From Candidatus Omnitrophota bacterium (GTDB lineage Bacteria > Omnitrophota > Gorgyraeia > Tantalellales > Tantalellaceae): a DNA stretch of 58,482 nt. Below the pieces are notes generated by a model. It saw only the letters and a program-made list of their open reading frames with translations. It was not told the origin of the DNA and ran no database searches. The position numbers and the translations under genes are program-made. Below, in pieces: positions 39,130 to 47,441 of the stretch; positions within the stretch are counted from its first letter, which is position 1, and each line of letters opens with the position of its first letter. The DNA lies in NCBI GenBank assembly GCA_015231405.1, contig JADGBR010000011.1, positions 1-58,482 of the forward strand. Reading direction: 5' to 3'.

Positions 39130-40456
39130 TGTCCTTAAGCAGCCCCGGTGTCCGTGGCGAGGAGATATTGTCCCAGAACCCTTCGAGTATCCCGCGAAGT
39201 TTTTCGAGTTCCGGGGTCTTCGTGACGGGGATATTCTCGCTGCCGTAGTGTTCGACTTTCTCCATAACGTTCCTGGCCGTATAAAATTCTGGCGCGTAAG
39301 CGGGGTGGTACCAGGCGCCGCGGCCTTTATCCTCGTCCTCGGTGGTGCGCGTTAGGAGACCGCATTCTACAAGGGTGTAGAGGATGTCGCGTGCCAGGCG
39401 TATCGGGATGTCAAGCTCGTGGGATATCCTTTGGGACGTGCACGGCGTTTTAGGCGATTCAGGGCTCATGAGGCTTTTCACTATGAAATGCATAATGTAC
39501 AGCGACAGAAGGCTCTTAAAGTAAGGGCTTGCCGTGAGGCAGTCCGGCTCGAACTCGTAAGTGTCCACGTTCTGGTTGGCGAAAGAGATCTCCGCCCCGA
39601 AAAGGACTATAAGCCAGCTTATCTGGAGCCATCCGAGGAAGAGGGGGAGCGCCGCGAAACTACCGTAGATCGCGTTATACCGGGCCACCCCTATCTGGAA
39701 AGTGATGTAGGCCCATTGCGTTATGACGTATATGGTCCCGGCGATTATGCCGCCGAATATGCCGGAAGAGATATTTACGTGCGTGTTGGGCATGAAAACA
39801 TATATAAAGGAAAAGAGTATCCATATAAGGATGTAGGGAAGCAGCTTTACCATGAGAAAAAGGACCGGGCTTAAAAATCCAAGTATGGCCATCTTCGATA
39901 TGATGAGCTCTACCTGCGTTGTCAGAAAAACCATGGCCCCGCTCGATATTATGAAAAGTATGGGCGCGAACACCATTACCGAAAGATAATCAGCTATTTT
40001 CCTGTCGAGGGGCCGCGTTTTCTTTACCCCCCAGATATCGTTGAAAGAAGCCTCGACATTGCCGAGGACCTGTATGACCAGCCAGAAAAGCATGGCGACG
40101 CCTATCCCGGCTATAAGGCCTCCCCGGGTAGAGTCCAGCATTGATTTTGCGAAGACAATGACGTTCTTCATCATTTCTTCCTGGGCAGGTATATTCTGCA
40201 TGAGTTGATCCTCAAGCATCTTTTCGAACCCGAACCCCTTGGCGACACCGAAGGCCATAGCGACTATAGGCACGATCGAGAGGAGGGAATAGAACGTGAG
40301 GGCGGAGGCCCTGAGTTGACACTTGTCTTCGTCGAAGCCTTTGAAAGCCAGGAGGAAGATCCTCAAATGCCTGATCAGAAAGGACTTGCTTTTAGACATG
40401 TCCTTTATCCGCACCCGCCATATGCCGATATTCATGAAATCAAGTACCTGTTTCAT
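39125..40456 (-). CDS. YihY/BrkB family inner membrane protein
   Basis: 443 residues. About six membrane helices lie between residues 50 and 300, with the family motif 'RASALTFYSLLSIVPIVAMA' near the start and 'YNAIYGSFAALPLFLGWLQI' later. The final ~140 residues are soluble and include a winged-helix-like segment ('SQRISHELDIPIRLARDILY'), an extension found in part of the family. The old name RNase BN is a misassignment; the function is unsettled (transport or virulence factor). GAGGTGA precedes the ATG and overlaps the stop region of the DUF1353 gene upstream. Confidence 0.88.
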   Translation of the reverse strand: MKQVLDFMNIGIWRVRIKDMSKSKSFLIRHLRIFLLAFKGFDEDKCQLRASALTFYSLLSIVPIVAMAFGVAKGFGFEKMLEDQLMQNIPAQEEMMKNVIVFAKSMLDSTRGGLIAGIGVAMLFWLVIQVLGNVEASFNDIWGVKKTRPLDRKIADYLSVMVFAPILFIISSGAMVFLTTQVELIISKMAILGFLSPVLFLMVKLLPYILIWILFSFIYVFMPNTHVNISSGIFGGIIAGTIYVITQWAYITFQIGVARYNAIYGSFAALPLFLGWLQISWLIVLFGAEISFANQNVDTYEFEPDCLTASPYFKSLLSLYIMHFIVKSLMSPESPKTPCTSQRISHELDIPIRLARDILYTLVECGLLTRTTEDEDKGRGAWYHPAYAPEFYTARNVMEKVEHYGSENIPVTKTPELEKLRGILEGFWDNISSPRTPGLLKDI

Positions 40457-40468
40457 ATTTGGGTCACC

Positions 40469-40894
40469 TCATTTTTTCCAATAGATCCACCCCAGTGCTC
40501 TTACCGCCAGATAATAGAGTTTCGCGAGCCTGAAATCGTCGCGTTTGAGGACGGCGTAAAGTTGTTCATCGGCCTCTTTTCTGGCCACGAGGCCTTTGAG
40601 GTCTTTGCTGAATTGATAGAATACGTCATGTATGAGTGAGGCGTAATAGGTCTTGCTTTGTCCATTGCCGAAATTGAGCACCGCTTCGGGCGTGCCGAAA
40701 TAAACGTCCAGAACCTTGATCTTGGGGCTCGCTCCGTCCCATGCGTATCCGCGTCCATTGGAGCCTTTCACTGTAACATGCCCATCCTTCTTAAGATTGA
40801 ACCACTCATTCTCGAATTCGCGCCCGGTTATCGAGGTCTTATATCCGTAATCAGAAGTTATGCGGTAGATGTATACGCTCACGCCGTATATCAT
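40469..40894 (-). CDS. DUF1353 family protein
   Basis: 141 residues from the ATG at 40894. Family motifs: 'GYAWDGASP', then 'ASLIHDVFYQF' and 'RKEADEQLYAVLKRD', with conserved Asp and His residues that could be catalytic. The family is common in phages and bacteria and has no settled function. An ATG at 40909 overlaps the TATAAT element and is not favoured. The gene heads the minus-strand run DUF1353, BrkB, pgeF, protease with gaps of 12 bases or fewer. Confidence 0.78.
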   Translation of the reverse strand: MIYGVSVYIYRITSDYGYKTSITGREFENEWFNLKKDGHVTVKGSNGRGYAWDGASPKIKVLDVYFGTPEAVLNFGNGQSKTYYASLIHDVFYQFSKDLKGLVARKEADEQLYAVLKRDDFRLAKLYYLAVRALGWIYWKK

Positions 40895-40900
40895 AGCATG

Positions 40901-40906
40901 ATTATA
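40901..40906 (-). promoter_or_regulatory. -10 element for the DUF1353-BrkB-pgeF-protease run
   Basis: TATAAT on the minus strand, with 6 bases between it and the ATG at 40894, so a leaderless transcript is predicted. No -35 at normal spacing. Confidence 0.55.
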
Positions 40907-41001
40907 CATTCGATGTCATCCCCGCGGACGCGTTGGTCAAACGGAAATATTATTTTTATCTGGTCCGGGCTTTCGTTGCGATAACGGCTTTTACTAATGA
41001 A

Positions 41002-41030
41002 TTGAAATAGCGGAATTTCCAGAGTACAAT
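41002..41030 (+). promoter_or_regulatory. Promoter of the frameshifted gene
   Basis: TTGAAA at 41002-41007, 17-base spacer, TACAAT at 41025-41030. The predicted leader of about 27 bases contains AAGGGGGAAA before the GTG at 41064. Confidence 0.75.
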
Positions 41031-41063
41031 AATACCTCCTAACAACCGAATGAAGGGGGAAAC

Positions 41064-41743
41064 GTGGATAAGGGCGAACAGAAGACAAAGGTCATAAGGG
41101 ATATCGAGAGCAAAATGGATGAGCTGGACCCGGAGAGCTTGAGATATAAGGTGCTCGACGGTGCCCGTGAGTTCAAAAGCTCGTGGATCAAGCTCGGGCA
41201 GGCGCTCTATACCGTCTGGAAAGATAAGCATTTCAGGGGATGGGGATACGCCGAGTTCGAGGTCTACACTAAAAAGAAATAGGTATAAGGTCCGAGACGG
41301 CGCTGAAACTTCTCCGGTCCTACAATTTTCTCGAGGAAAAGGAGCCGAAATTCATCAAGGAGAACCTCGAGGAGACCAGGGAAGCCGCTAAGATACCCAC
41401 TTATGAGGCGGTGGACGTAGTCCGGCGCGCGTCGAGGAGAAAGGATATCGACCCCCAGGATTTCGAGAAGATAAAGGACAATGTCCTTGAAAAAGGCAAA
41501 GACGCTAAAGAGGCCGCGCTCGAGATGAATAAATACATCCAGAAAGATATTAAGGAAGTCCCCGAAGTGGACCAGAAGCAGCAGAAGATGAAGAGGGTGA
41601 AAAGGTTCGTCGGCCTGCTTAAGTCCGTCAGGAAAGAGGTGATGGATCTCGATATACTGCCGAAGAAGCTGATCAAGGATATGGATAAGGTACTGTCGGA
41701 TCTCGAGGAACAACTTGGAGCGGGAAGGGGCGAAGGTGAATAG
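41064..41743 (+). pseudogene. Conserved-looking coiled protein split by a -1 frameshift
   Basis: Two overlapping frames read as one protein of about 226 residues. The first (41064-41282) ends '...YAEFEVYTKKK' and stops. The second, open from 41273 to 41743, continues 'KEIGIRSETALKLLRSYNFL' and has no start codon of its own before 41411. Joining them at the run ACTAAAAAGAAATAG gives a smooth 'FEVYTKKEIGIRSETA'. One missing A in the A5 run explains the break. Part 1 is helical; part 2 is Lys/Glu-rich and coiled-coil-like. The join resembles small regulators with a 'Y..F..Y...ElGi...tA..L' helix pair, but I cannot name the family. It could be a true mutation, a sequencing error or recoding. Confidence 0.7.
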
Positions 41744-41751
41744 TAACCAGT

Positions 41752-41924
41752 CAGACTGTGTCGCAATTCGAATATTAGCTTAATTCGTCATTGCGAGGAG
41801 TGAGCGACGAAGGAGCGAATGACGAAGCAATCCCTGTAAAAATAATATATAGAGATTGCTTCGTCGCTAACGCTCCTCGCAATGACGGACAATTTGTTCA
41901 AAATTGTTATTGCGACACAGTCTG
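41752..41924. mobile_element. TIR-bounded MITE-like element, copy 1
   Basis: 173 bp bounded by perfect 15-bp terminal inverted repeats (CAGACTGTGTCGCAA at 41752-41766, TTGCGACACAGTCTG at 41910-41924). No coding capacity. Nested inside is a CGTCATTGCGAGG-family palindrome. A near-identical copy lies in the opposite orientation at 46253-46429. The sequence AGTAACCAG occurs on both sides, either a target duplication or part of the adjoining heptad array. Confidence 0.8.
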
Positions 41925-42022
41925 AGTAACCAGTAACCAGATACCAGATACCAGTAACCAGTAACCAGAGAGAGAACGTGGCGTTTACTTTTTCTGGTTA
42001 CTGGCAACTGGGATCTGGTTAC
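41925..42022. repeat. Heptad-period inverted arrays before the glycosyltransferase
   Basis: Six 7-bp units on the left (AGTAACC, AGTAACC, AGATACC, AGATACC, AGTAACC, AGTAACC at 41925-41966), and four reverse-complement units on the right (CTGGTTA, CTGGCAA, CTGGGAT, CTGGTTA at 41994-42021). The two arms could pair around a ~27-base loop. An open frame runs through the right arm from 41978 but is not considered coding. Confidence 0.85.
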
Positions 42023-42034
42023 TATCGGGGAAGC

Positions 42035-43645
42035 GTGGAGCAGCGCGTAAATAACCGGTTTGGACTTATACTTTGCGGCGTCGTACTTTTCGTAATGTTC
42101 GCGTTGTACTCGTGGGACATGAAAAGTTGTTTCGACCCGGACGAGCTTTTCTACTATAAAAGCAGCCAGTCGCTTTCGGACTACAAGAACATTTTCGCGC
42201 CGAAATATTTCAATGAGCCGAGGTTCCAGAAGCCGCCGCTTTTCTATCTTCTTGTATTCCTGTCGTTCAAGCTGTTTGGCGTGAGCTGGTTCTCCGCGCG
42301 GCTTGTCAGCGTAGCCGCGAGCGTTCTTACGGTCGTAGTGGTCTATCTCCTGGGGCTTAAAATGTTCGATAGGGAAAAGGCTTTTCTGGCGGCGGGGGCG
42401 ACGGCTACGGCCGCGCTTTTTTTTCGTTTCGGCCGCGTTGCACTCCCCGAGATGACAATGCTCTTTTTTATCGTCACGGCGGCGTATTTCGGGTACAGAG
42501 CCTTTACGGAAAAGAGGACCGGGCTTTTCTACGCCGCTTTTCTCGCCATGGCTTTGGGGACTTTTGTTAAAGGGCCGATAGCTTTCATTATTCCGCTGGC
42601 CGTGTTCATAGTTTTCAAGGCTACGAACCGAAGAGAGCTCGAAGGGGTAAACGTCCCGTGGTTCAAAGGATCGCTTTTAGTGGCCGCGTCCGCATTATTG
42701 TGGCTTGTTCCGGCGGCGTTAATTTACGGGCGGGAGTTCACAAACCATATAGTCGGGGTGGAAATAGTCGACAGGTTCAAAGATAAGTCTACGGCCCTTT
42801 CTTTGACGGGCCAGGCGGCGCATTACTTTAAGAAGATATCGTTCTATTTTCCCGTACTCATAGCCCAGTATCTTCCGTGGTCGGCGATACTTCCTGGAGC
42901 GCTATTATTCACGATAAAAAATCGGGCGAGGCCCGATCGGCCTCTGGAGAGAAAATACTTGGTGCTGTGGGTCGTGACCGGTTTTATTTTTTTCACGGCT
43001 CTTCCCGCGAAAAGAATGCATTACGTGATGTCCCTGTTCCCGTTCCTGTCGCTGTACCTTGTTTCTTTTCTTGATCTGGAAGATCTGAAGTTAAGAAAAG
43101 TGATGAAAAACCTGTTATACACCGCGGTAGGGGTATATCTGGCCAGCGCCGTCCTTCTCTTCCCTCTTATATTCTCCGACGGCGTCGACCGCCTCGCCGT
43201 TAAGGCGAAGGTCATGACCGAAAAGGATAATGTTCCGCTGGCCGTATCGTGGAGGCTGGATCCCCAGGAGGTCGAGCTGCACCTGGACAGGCCCGTCGTC
43301 ACTATCTGGGGCGGGTATTTCGACGACAGGAGCAAAAAAACCAGCGTTTTCGACGGGGTGGAACTCACCCCCCGAAGGGACGGGCTTCTTTTTTATCTCC
43401 TCGCGGACGAGCGGTTCATGACGGGTGAAGGGACATATTACATCACTTTCGTCCTCGACCAGGTGAAAAGGTTCCACGGCGATAAGATCAGGCTGGATAA
43501 GGTGAATACGGACTGGCGCTGGCGCAAGACCATACTTTTCAAAAAATGTATCGAAGATACACGAAAGGATCCGGGAAGCGTCATTCAAAACCTGGAACGC
43601 GCTTTTCAGGAAGATGTTCATTTGATCGGGGTTTACAAGGAGTAA
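42035..43645 (+). CDS. ArnT/PMT-type membrane glycosyltransferase
   Basis: 536 residues from the GTG at 42035, which follows CGGGGAAGC; the longer frame from 41978 would translate the heptad array. Multi-pass integral membrane protein (about 10-12 helices) with the family's first-loop acidic motif 'CFDPDELFYYKSS' and 'FNEPRFQKPPLFYLLVFLSF'. ArnT, PMT and related enzymes move sugars from polyprenyl-phosphate carriers to lipid A, proteins or other acceptors on the periplasmic side. The next gene, 1 base away, makes a GT2 enzyme that could supply the carrier-linked sugar. The last ~150 residues are a soluble periplasmic domain. Confidence 0.85.
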   Translation: MEQRVNNRFGLILCGVVLFVMFALYSWDMKSCFDPDELFYYKSSQSLSDYKNIFAPKYFNEPRFQKPPLFYLLVFLSFKLFGVSWFSARLVSVAASVLTVVVVYLLGLKMFDREKAFLAAGATATAALFFRFGRVALPEMTMLFFIVTAAYFGYRAFTEKRTGLFYAAFLAMALGTFVKGPIAFIIPLAVFIVFKATNRRELEGVNVPWFKGSLLVAASALLWLVPAALIYGREFTNHIVGVEIVDRFKDKSTALSLTGQAAHYFKKISFYFPVLIAQYLPWSAILPGALLFTIKNRARPDRPLERKYLVLWVVTGFIFFTALPAKRMHYVMSLFPFLSLYLVSFLDLEDLKLRKVMKNLLYTAVGVYLASAVLLFPLIFSDGVDRLAVKAKVMTEKDNVPLAVSWRLDPQEVELHLDRPVVTIWGGYFDDRSKKTSVFDGVELTPRRDGLLFYLLADERFMTGEGTYYITFVLDQVKRFHGDKIRLDKVNTDWRWRKTILFKKCIEDTRKDPGSVIQNLERAFQEDVHLIGVYKE

Positions 43646-43646
43646 C

Positions 43647-44339
43647 ATGTCTTCCGGCGTAACTTATTCAGTGGTCATCCCTTTTCATAACGAGGAAGGT
43701 TCCGCGGAGGAACTTCTTCGAAAGGTCCATGACGTCATGTCAGCCGAGAAAGGGCAGTTCGAGATAATCGCCGTGAACGACGGCTCGACAGACTCGACCG
43801 CGGCCGTTATAGAGAAGTCCGCGCGGTCCATGGCCGCGGTAAAAATTGTGGGTAACCCGGTAAGAAAAGGCCAGACGGCGGCTTTGGCGGCTGGTTTCCT
43901 GGCGTCATCGGGAGATACGGTGATATCCCTCGACGGCGACATGCAGAACGATCCGGCGGACATACCGCTACTTTTAAAAAAAATGAGGGACGCAAAGCTG
44001 GACGTCGTATGCGGGTACAGGAACAAGAGGAATGATCCCGCGGGTACGCGTGTCCTCTCCCGTCTCGGGAATATTTTCCAGGGGGTCTTTTTCGGCCTGG
44101 CCGTGCACGATATCTCATGCACGTTACGTGTATATAAAGGCGAGGCCGCCAGGGGGCTTCTTCTGGATAAGGACGGCCTTCACAGGTTCATCCCGTTTCT
44201 ATTGAAAAGAGCCGGGTATTCCGTGGGCGAGGCTGTTGTCAGCCATCGTCCAAGGGAGCACGGCGTGTCTAAATATTCGATGAAGAAAGCCCCCGCGACC
44301 GTAAAGCTTTTTTTGAAAGTGTTGCTCGGTAAGATCTAA
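43647..44339 (+). CDS. Family 2 glycosyltransferase (DPM1/GtrB-like)
   Basis: 230 residues, a single GT-A domain: 'SVVIPFHNEEGSAEELL', 'EIIAVNDGSTDST' (nucleotide site), 'VISLDGDMQNDPADIP' (metal-binding DGD motif), and 'YSVGEAVVSHRPREHGVSKY' at the acceptor end. It lacks the C-terminal membrane helices of some relatives. It probably transfers a sugar from a nucleotide donor to a polyprenyl phosphate for the ArnT-type enzyme just upstream, with which it is almost contiguous. Confidence 0.88.
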   Translation: MSSGVTYSVVIPFHNEEGSAEELLRKVHDVMSAEKGQFEIIAVNDGSTDSTAAVIEKSARSMAAVKIVGNPVRKGQTAALAAGFLASSGDTVISLDGDMQNDPADIPLLLKKMRDAKLDVVCGYRNKRNDPAGTRVLSRLGNIFQGVFFGLAVHDISCTLRVYKGEAARGLLLDKDGLHRFIPFLLKRAGYSVGEAVVSHRPREHGVSKYSMKKAPATVKLFLKVLLGKI

Positions 44340-44368
44340 AAGCCGTCATATCGAGGAGCACACGACGT

Positions 44369-44404
44369 CGTCATTGCGAGGAGCGATAGCGACGAAGCAA
44401 TCCC
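44369..44404. repeat. CGTCATTGCGAGG half copy
   Basis: One half of the family palindrome (CGTCATTGCGAGGAGCG...GACGAAGCAATCCC), ending 10 bases before the next start codon. Confidence 0.8.
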
Positions 44405-44413
44405 ACAAGAACA

Positions 44414-45412
44414 ATGAAGACAATTGTCATGTTATCCGGCGGTTTGGATAGTTCCATTGTCCTGGCGCTTGCCGCTAAAAACGGCCTCGGGCCGATAGCT
44501 GTCCATTATAACCTGCCTTTCGGCCTTTACGGCGATAAAGAGAATTTCAGGTCATCGGCCAAAGGCATAACAGAACGCCTGGGGGTCCCCTTGAAAGAAG
44601 TGTTCCTCGGGGAGGATTTTATCGAGATGATCAAGGCCCCGGCCCACGGGAGGGGAAAGAATTTCAACCCCTGCATAGACTGCCGCATTTTTAATTTCAG
44701 GAACGCCAAGAAGATAATGTCCGATGAGGGCGCCTCTTTTATAATGACGGGCGAGGTGCTCGGACAGAGGCCCATGTCCCAGCACAAGCAGGCTTTGAGG
44801 ATGATCGAGGAGGGAGCCGGTCTCGAAGGGCTCATACTCCGGCCTCTATCGGCGAGAAGGCTGCCTGTGACCATACCAGAGAAAGAAGGGTGGGTCGGCA
44901 AAGAACTTTTACTGGATATACACGGGAGGGGCCGGAAGCGCCAGATGGAATTAGCGGAAAAGCTCGGGGTAAGGGATTATCCCATGCCCGCCGGCGGGTG
45001 CCTTATGACTGACAAAGGTTTCTCAAGGAGGATAAAGGACCTCGCCGGATTTAAGCCCGATTTTAGCGTGGAGGACGCCTCTTTTCTTTCTATAGGCCGT
45101 CATTTCAGGATATCCCCGGTCTTTAAGATGGTTGCCGGCAGGAACAAGGGGGAGAACGAGAAACTGTTAGAAATGGCCCGTCCGGGCGATATCATTTTCA
45201 ACATAGAGAACGTGCCGGGCTCTTTAGGCGTCGGCCGCGGCGAGCCGAAGGAAGAGGATATCAGGCTTGGGGCGGCTATTATAGGACATTACAGCGATAT
45301 AGATCCCGACTCGGAACATCCTGTCCTGTGCAAAAGGCACGGGGACTCCGGAGGGGAGCGCGTTACTGTGGTCCCGGCGAGCGAGAAAGAATTATCCGCG
45401 GTGAGGATATAG
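44414..45412 (+). CDS. PP-loop tRNA thiouridylase-like protein (MnmA/ThiI type)
   Basis: 332 residues. The PP-loop '[14 protein letters not shown]' binds ATP and activates the target base. Two candidate catalytic cysteines fit the MnmA-like layout: 'NPCIDCRIF' and, about 115 residues later, '[16 protein letters not shown]'. Between them is '[20 protein letters not shown]'. There is no THUMP or rhodanese domain, so it is not a full ThiI; it belongs to a related group often labelled as such. The natural substrate may be a tRNA uridine or another sulfur acceptor. The thi genes nearby also need sulfur transfer, but a link is only inference. Confidence 0.75.
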   Translation: MKTIVMLSGGLDSSIVLALAAKNGLGPIAVHYNLPFGLYGDKENFRSSAKGITERLGVPLKEVFLGEDFIEMIKAPAHGRGKNFNPCIDCRIFNFRNAKKIMSDEGASFIMTGEVLGQRPMSQHKQALRMIEEGAGLEGLILRPLSARRLPVTIPEKEGWVGKELLLDIHGRGRKRQMELAEKLGVRDYPMPAGGCLMTDKGFSRRIKDLAGFKPDFSVEDASFLSIGRHFRISPVFKMVAGRNKGENEKLLEMARPGDIIFNIENVPGSLGVGRGEPKEEDIRLGAAIIGHYSDIDPDSEHPVLCKRHGDSGGERVTVVPASEKELSAVRI

Positions 45413-45428
45413 GTGCGAAATCTTATCC

Positions 45429-45458
45429 TTGCGCTGCCGTATGGCCCTGGGATACAAT
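45429..45458 (+). promoter_or_regulatory. Probable mscL promoter
   Basis: TTGCGC at 45429-45434, 18-base spacer, TACAAT at 45453-45458, giving a ~28-base leader that ends in the purine-rich Shine-Dalgarno GAAAGGGGGGG. Confidence 0.55.
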
Positions 45459-45492
45459 ACCAATGTTAGCAACCAAAAATGAAAGGGGGGGT

Positions 45493-45843
45493 ATGTCAAT
45501 AGTCAGGGAATTCCAGGAATTTGCGGTAAAAGGTAACGCGGTGGATATGGCGGTAGGTATCATAATAGGGGCAGCTTTCGGCAAGATCGTTACCTCGCTC
45601 GTTAACGACGTCATCATGCCGCCGATAGGATTCCTTATCGGTGGGACGGATTTCGGCAATCTTAAAGTAGTACTGAAACAGGCTACGGAGACGACGCCGA
45701 TCGTCGCTATCCAGTATGGACAGTTCCTGAACACATTGATAAATTTTCTCATAGTCGCGTTCTCGGTATTTATGATGGTGAAGGGCCTGAATTCGCTTAA
45801 AAAGCTGCCCGAAATAAAAAAGAAACCCAAGGAGGGAGTTTGA
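45493..45843 (+). CDS. mscL: Large-conductance mechanosensitive channel MscL
   Basis: 116 residues. The amphipathic N-terminal helix '[20 protein letters not shown]' leads into TM1 ('[20 protein letters not shown]'), the loop '[13 protein letters not shown]', TM2 ('[15 protein letters not shown]') and a Lys-rich C-terminal helix. The channel releases solutes on hypo-osmotic shock. The ATG at 45493 has a strong GA-rich Shine-Dalgarno; the frame extends further upstream but that part overlaps the promoter. The stop overlaps the start of the lipoprotein gene. Confidence 0.95.
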   Translation: MSIVREFQEFAVKGNAVDMAVGIIIGAAFGKIVTSLVNDVIMPPIGFLIGGTDFGNLKVVLKQATETTPIVAIQYGQFLNTLINFLIVAFSVFMMVKGLNSLKKLPEIKKKPKEGV

Positions 45844-46247
45844 AGGTTCGCATAAAAACTAGCTTGTTGTCATGGGCTGTTCTATTTTGTTTTTCCGCTG
45901 CTCTTTTATCTAGTTGCGGCAAAAAGACGGAGCCCGCGCTCTTAGAAGGGCCGGCGCCGGTGGGTAAAACGGCCGGCGATATGATAGCCGAGGCTAAACA
46001 GGAGTATGTTACCAAGGGTCAGCTTATAGCCGCCGTAGACGCGGCAAGCCTGGGCGAAGCCATGCAAAACATGGCGAACCCCGCGAAACTCAAGGAAATG
46101 TCCGATACCCGGAAGATCGTCATGCTGCGCAAGGGCCTTCCGGTAGTTGTTGTGAAAAAATTCAATAACGGAATAGTTAACATAAGGCCCCAGGGTTTTG
46201 ATGTCACCTTGTGGACTATGGGTGCCGGGCTGGAAGAGAAGAAGTAG
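45840..46247 (+). CDS. Small lipoprotein
   Basis: 135 residues starting with TTG at 45840, overlapping the mscL stop (TTGA) and preceded by AAGGAGGGAG. A signal peptide ends in the lipobox 'ALLSSC', so the mature protein should be lipid-anchored at its Cys. The mature part is about 105 residues, with a helical stretch ('[15 protein letters not shown]') and a beta region ('[20 protein letters not shown]'). No family recognised. Coupling with mscL suggests an envelope role. Confidence 0.75.
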   Translation: MKVRIKTSLLSWAVLFCFSAALLSSCGKKTEPALLEGPAPVGKTAGDMIAEAKQEYVTKGQLIAAVDAASLGEAMQNMANPAKLKEMSDTRKIVMLRKGLPVVVVKKFNNGIVNIRPQGFDVTLWTMGAGLEEKK

Positions 46248-46252
46248 GTAGT

Positions 46253-46429
46253 CAGACTGTGTCGCAATAACAGTTTTGAACAAATTGGCCGTCATTGCGA
46301 GGGCACGAAGTGCCCGAAGCAATCTCTGTAACTTATTGTTTTTACAGGGATTGCTTCGTCATTCGCTCCTTCGTCGCTCACTCCTCGCAATGACGAATTA
46401 AGCTAATATTCGAATTGCGACACAGTCTG
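46253..46429. mobile_element. TIR-bounded MITE-like element, copy 2 (inverted)
   Basis: 177 bp, same 15-bp terminal inverted repeats as the copy at 41752 (46253-46267 and 46415-46429) and, read on the other strand, nearly the same interior. The main difference is in the nested palindrome: its variable arm reads GGGCACTTCGTGCCC here. Flanking bases (AGTAGGTAGT on the left, ACTCCCTACT on the right) extend the inverted symmetry imperfectly. Confidence 0.8.
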
Positions 46430-46479
46430 ACTCCCTACTGTTATGCCTCAATACACCGGCGACAAACGCGTGGGATACG

Positions 46480-47124
46480 ATGCTGAAAGAGTCGAGCCTA
46501 TATTTCGTCACCAGCGAAGAATACTCCGCCGGGAGAGGTTCGGCCCATGTCACCCGCGAAGCTACCGCCGGCGGGGCGGATATAGTGCAGATGCGTGAAA
46601 AAGGGAAGACTCGGGAAGAACTCTTGGCGCTCGGCGGCGAACTCGGGACATTGTGCAGAAAGAGCGGGGTTATATTCATCGTTAACGACGACCCTTATCT
46701 GGCAGGCGAACTGGGCGCCGACGGCGTACATCTGGGGCAGGAAGACATAAAAAAATACCCGGCCGGAGAATGCAGGGATATCCTCGGTGAAGGGCGTATC
46801 ATAGGGCTTTCAACACATTCACCCGCGGAATTCGCCCGGGCGAACGATATGGACCTGGACTATATAGCATATGGCCCGGTATTCCCGACAAAGACGAAGA
46901 ATTATCATATAGGCACAGGCGATATAGAACAAATAGTGACCTCGGCCCGTAAACCGGTCTTTTTTATCGGCGGGATCAACCTGTCAAATATAGAGGTTCT
47001 CCTAGCTCTCGGATGCCGTAATTTCGCGATGATAAGAGAGATCGCCGAAGCCCCGGATGTTCTCACGAAGACTCGTGAGATAAAGGCACGGATTTTGAGG
47101 AGGGAGAACTTAGGTGACATGTAG
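46480..47124 (+). CDS. thiE: Thiamin phosphate synthase ThiE
   Basis: 214 residues. It joins hydroxymethylpyrimidine diphosphate to carboxythiazole phosphate. TIM-barrel motifs are all present: 'IVQMREKGKTREE', 'IFIVNDDPYLAGELGADGVH', 'LGQED', 'IGLSTHSPAEFARA', 'DYIAYGPVFPTKTK' and 'FFIGGINLSN'. First of four thiamin genes in a row. I found no TPP riboswitch ahead of it; the 50 bases between the upstream element and the start are too short for one. Confidence 0.92.
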   Translation: MLKESSLYFVTSEEYSAGRGSAHVTREATAGGADIVQMREKGKTREELLALGGELGTLCRKSGVIFIVNDDPYLAGELGADGVHLGQEDIKKYPAGECRDILGEGRIIGLSTHSPAEFARANDMDLDYIAYGPVFPTKTKNYHIGTGDIEQIVTSARKPVFFIGGINLSNIEVLLALGCRNFAMIREIAEAPDVLTKTREIKARILRRENLGDM

Positions 47125-47212
47125 TGATGGGTGACGGGTGATGGATGATGAATGACGGATTAATGTTGGTCCTGGAGACAGTTCAAGCCTACTTTAACCC
47201 ATCACCCATCAC
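47124..47212. repeat. Heptad-period inverted array between thiE and thiS
   Basis: Left units at 47124-47158: GTGATGG, GTGACGG, GTGATGG, ATGATGA, ATGACGG. Right units at 47199-47212: CCATCAC, CCATCAC. The arms are reverse complements around a ~40-base loop. Confidence 0.85.
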
Positions 47213-47240
47213 TACGTAATATCCTAACGATGAACCACTT

Positions 47241-47441
47241 ATGAAGATCAAACTAAACGGCAAGGAACAGATCATAACTGAAGGGATGACACTCTCAGCC
47301 TTTATCCGCGCCAAAGCTCTGGTTCCGGATAGGATCGTGGTCGAGCATAACGCGCGGATAGTGCCCAGTGACGAATGGGAGAATGTTTATATAAAAGATA
47401 ACGATATACTTGAGATACTGAGTTTCGTGGGAGGCGGGTAA
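47241..47441 (+). CDS. thiS: Sulfur carrier protein ThiS
   Basis: 66 residues with a ubiquitin-like fold. It ends in 'LSFVGGG'; the C-terminal Gly-Gly becomes a thiocarboxylate that donates sulfur to the thiazole ring. N-terminal '[20 protein letters not shown]' is typical. The stop overlaps the thiG start (TAATG). ThiF, which adenylates ThiS, is not in the window. Confidence 0.93.
   Translation: MKIKLNGKEQIITEGMTLSAFIRAKALVPDRIVVEHNARIVPSDEWENVYIKDNDILEILSFVGGG

Noticed and set aside
41268-41282. Programmed -1 frameshift site
   Set aside because: The heptamer is T AAA AAG, so re-pairing in the P site would be poor; a simple indel in the A run explains the break better. It is kept as a possibility only.
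41925-42022. CRISPR array
   Set aside because: Units are 7 bp without spacers; no cas genes nearby.
41978-42034. Earlier start for the ArnT-type gene
   Set aside because: The extra residues are a translation of the heptad array; the GTG at 42035 fits the family's N-terminus.
46430-46479. TPP riboswitch ahead of thiE
   Set aside because: The gap is 50 bases and shows no THI-box core; a riboswitch of this class needs about 100 bases.
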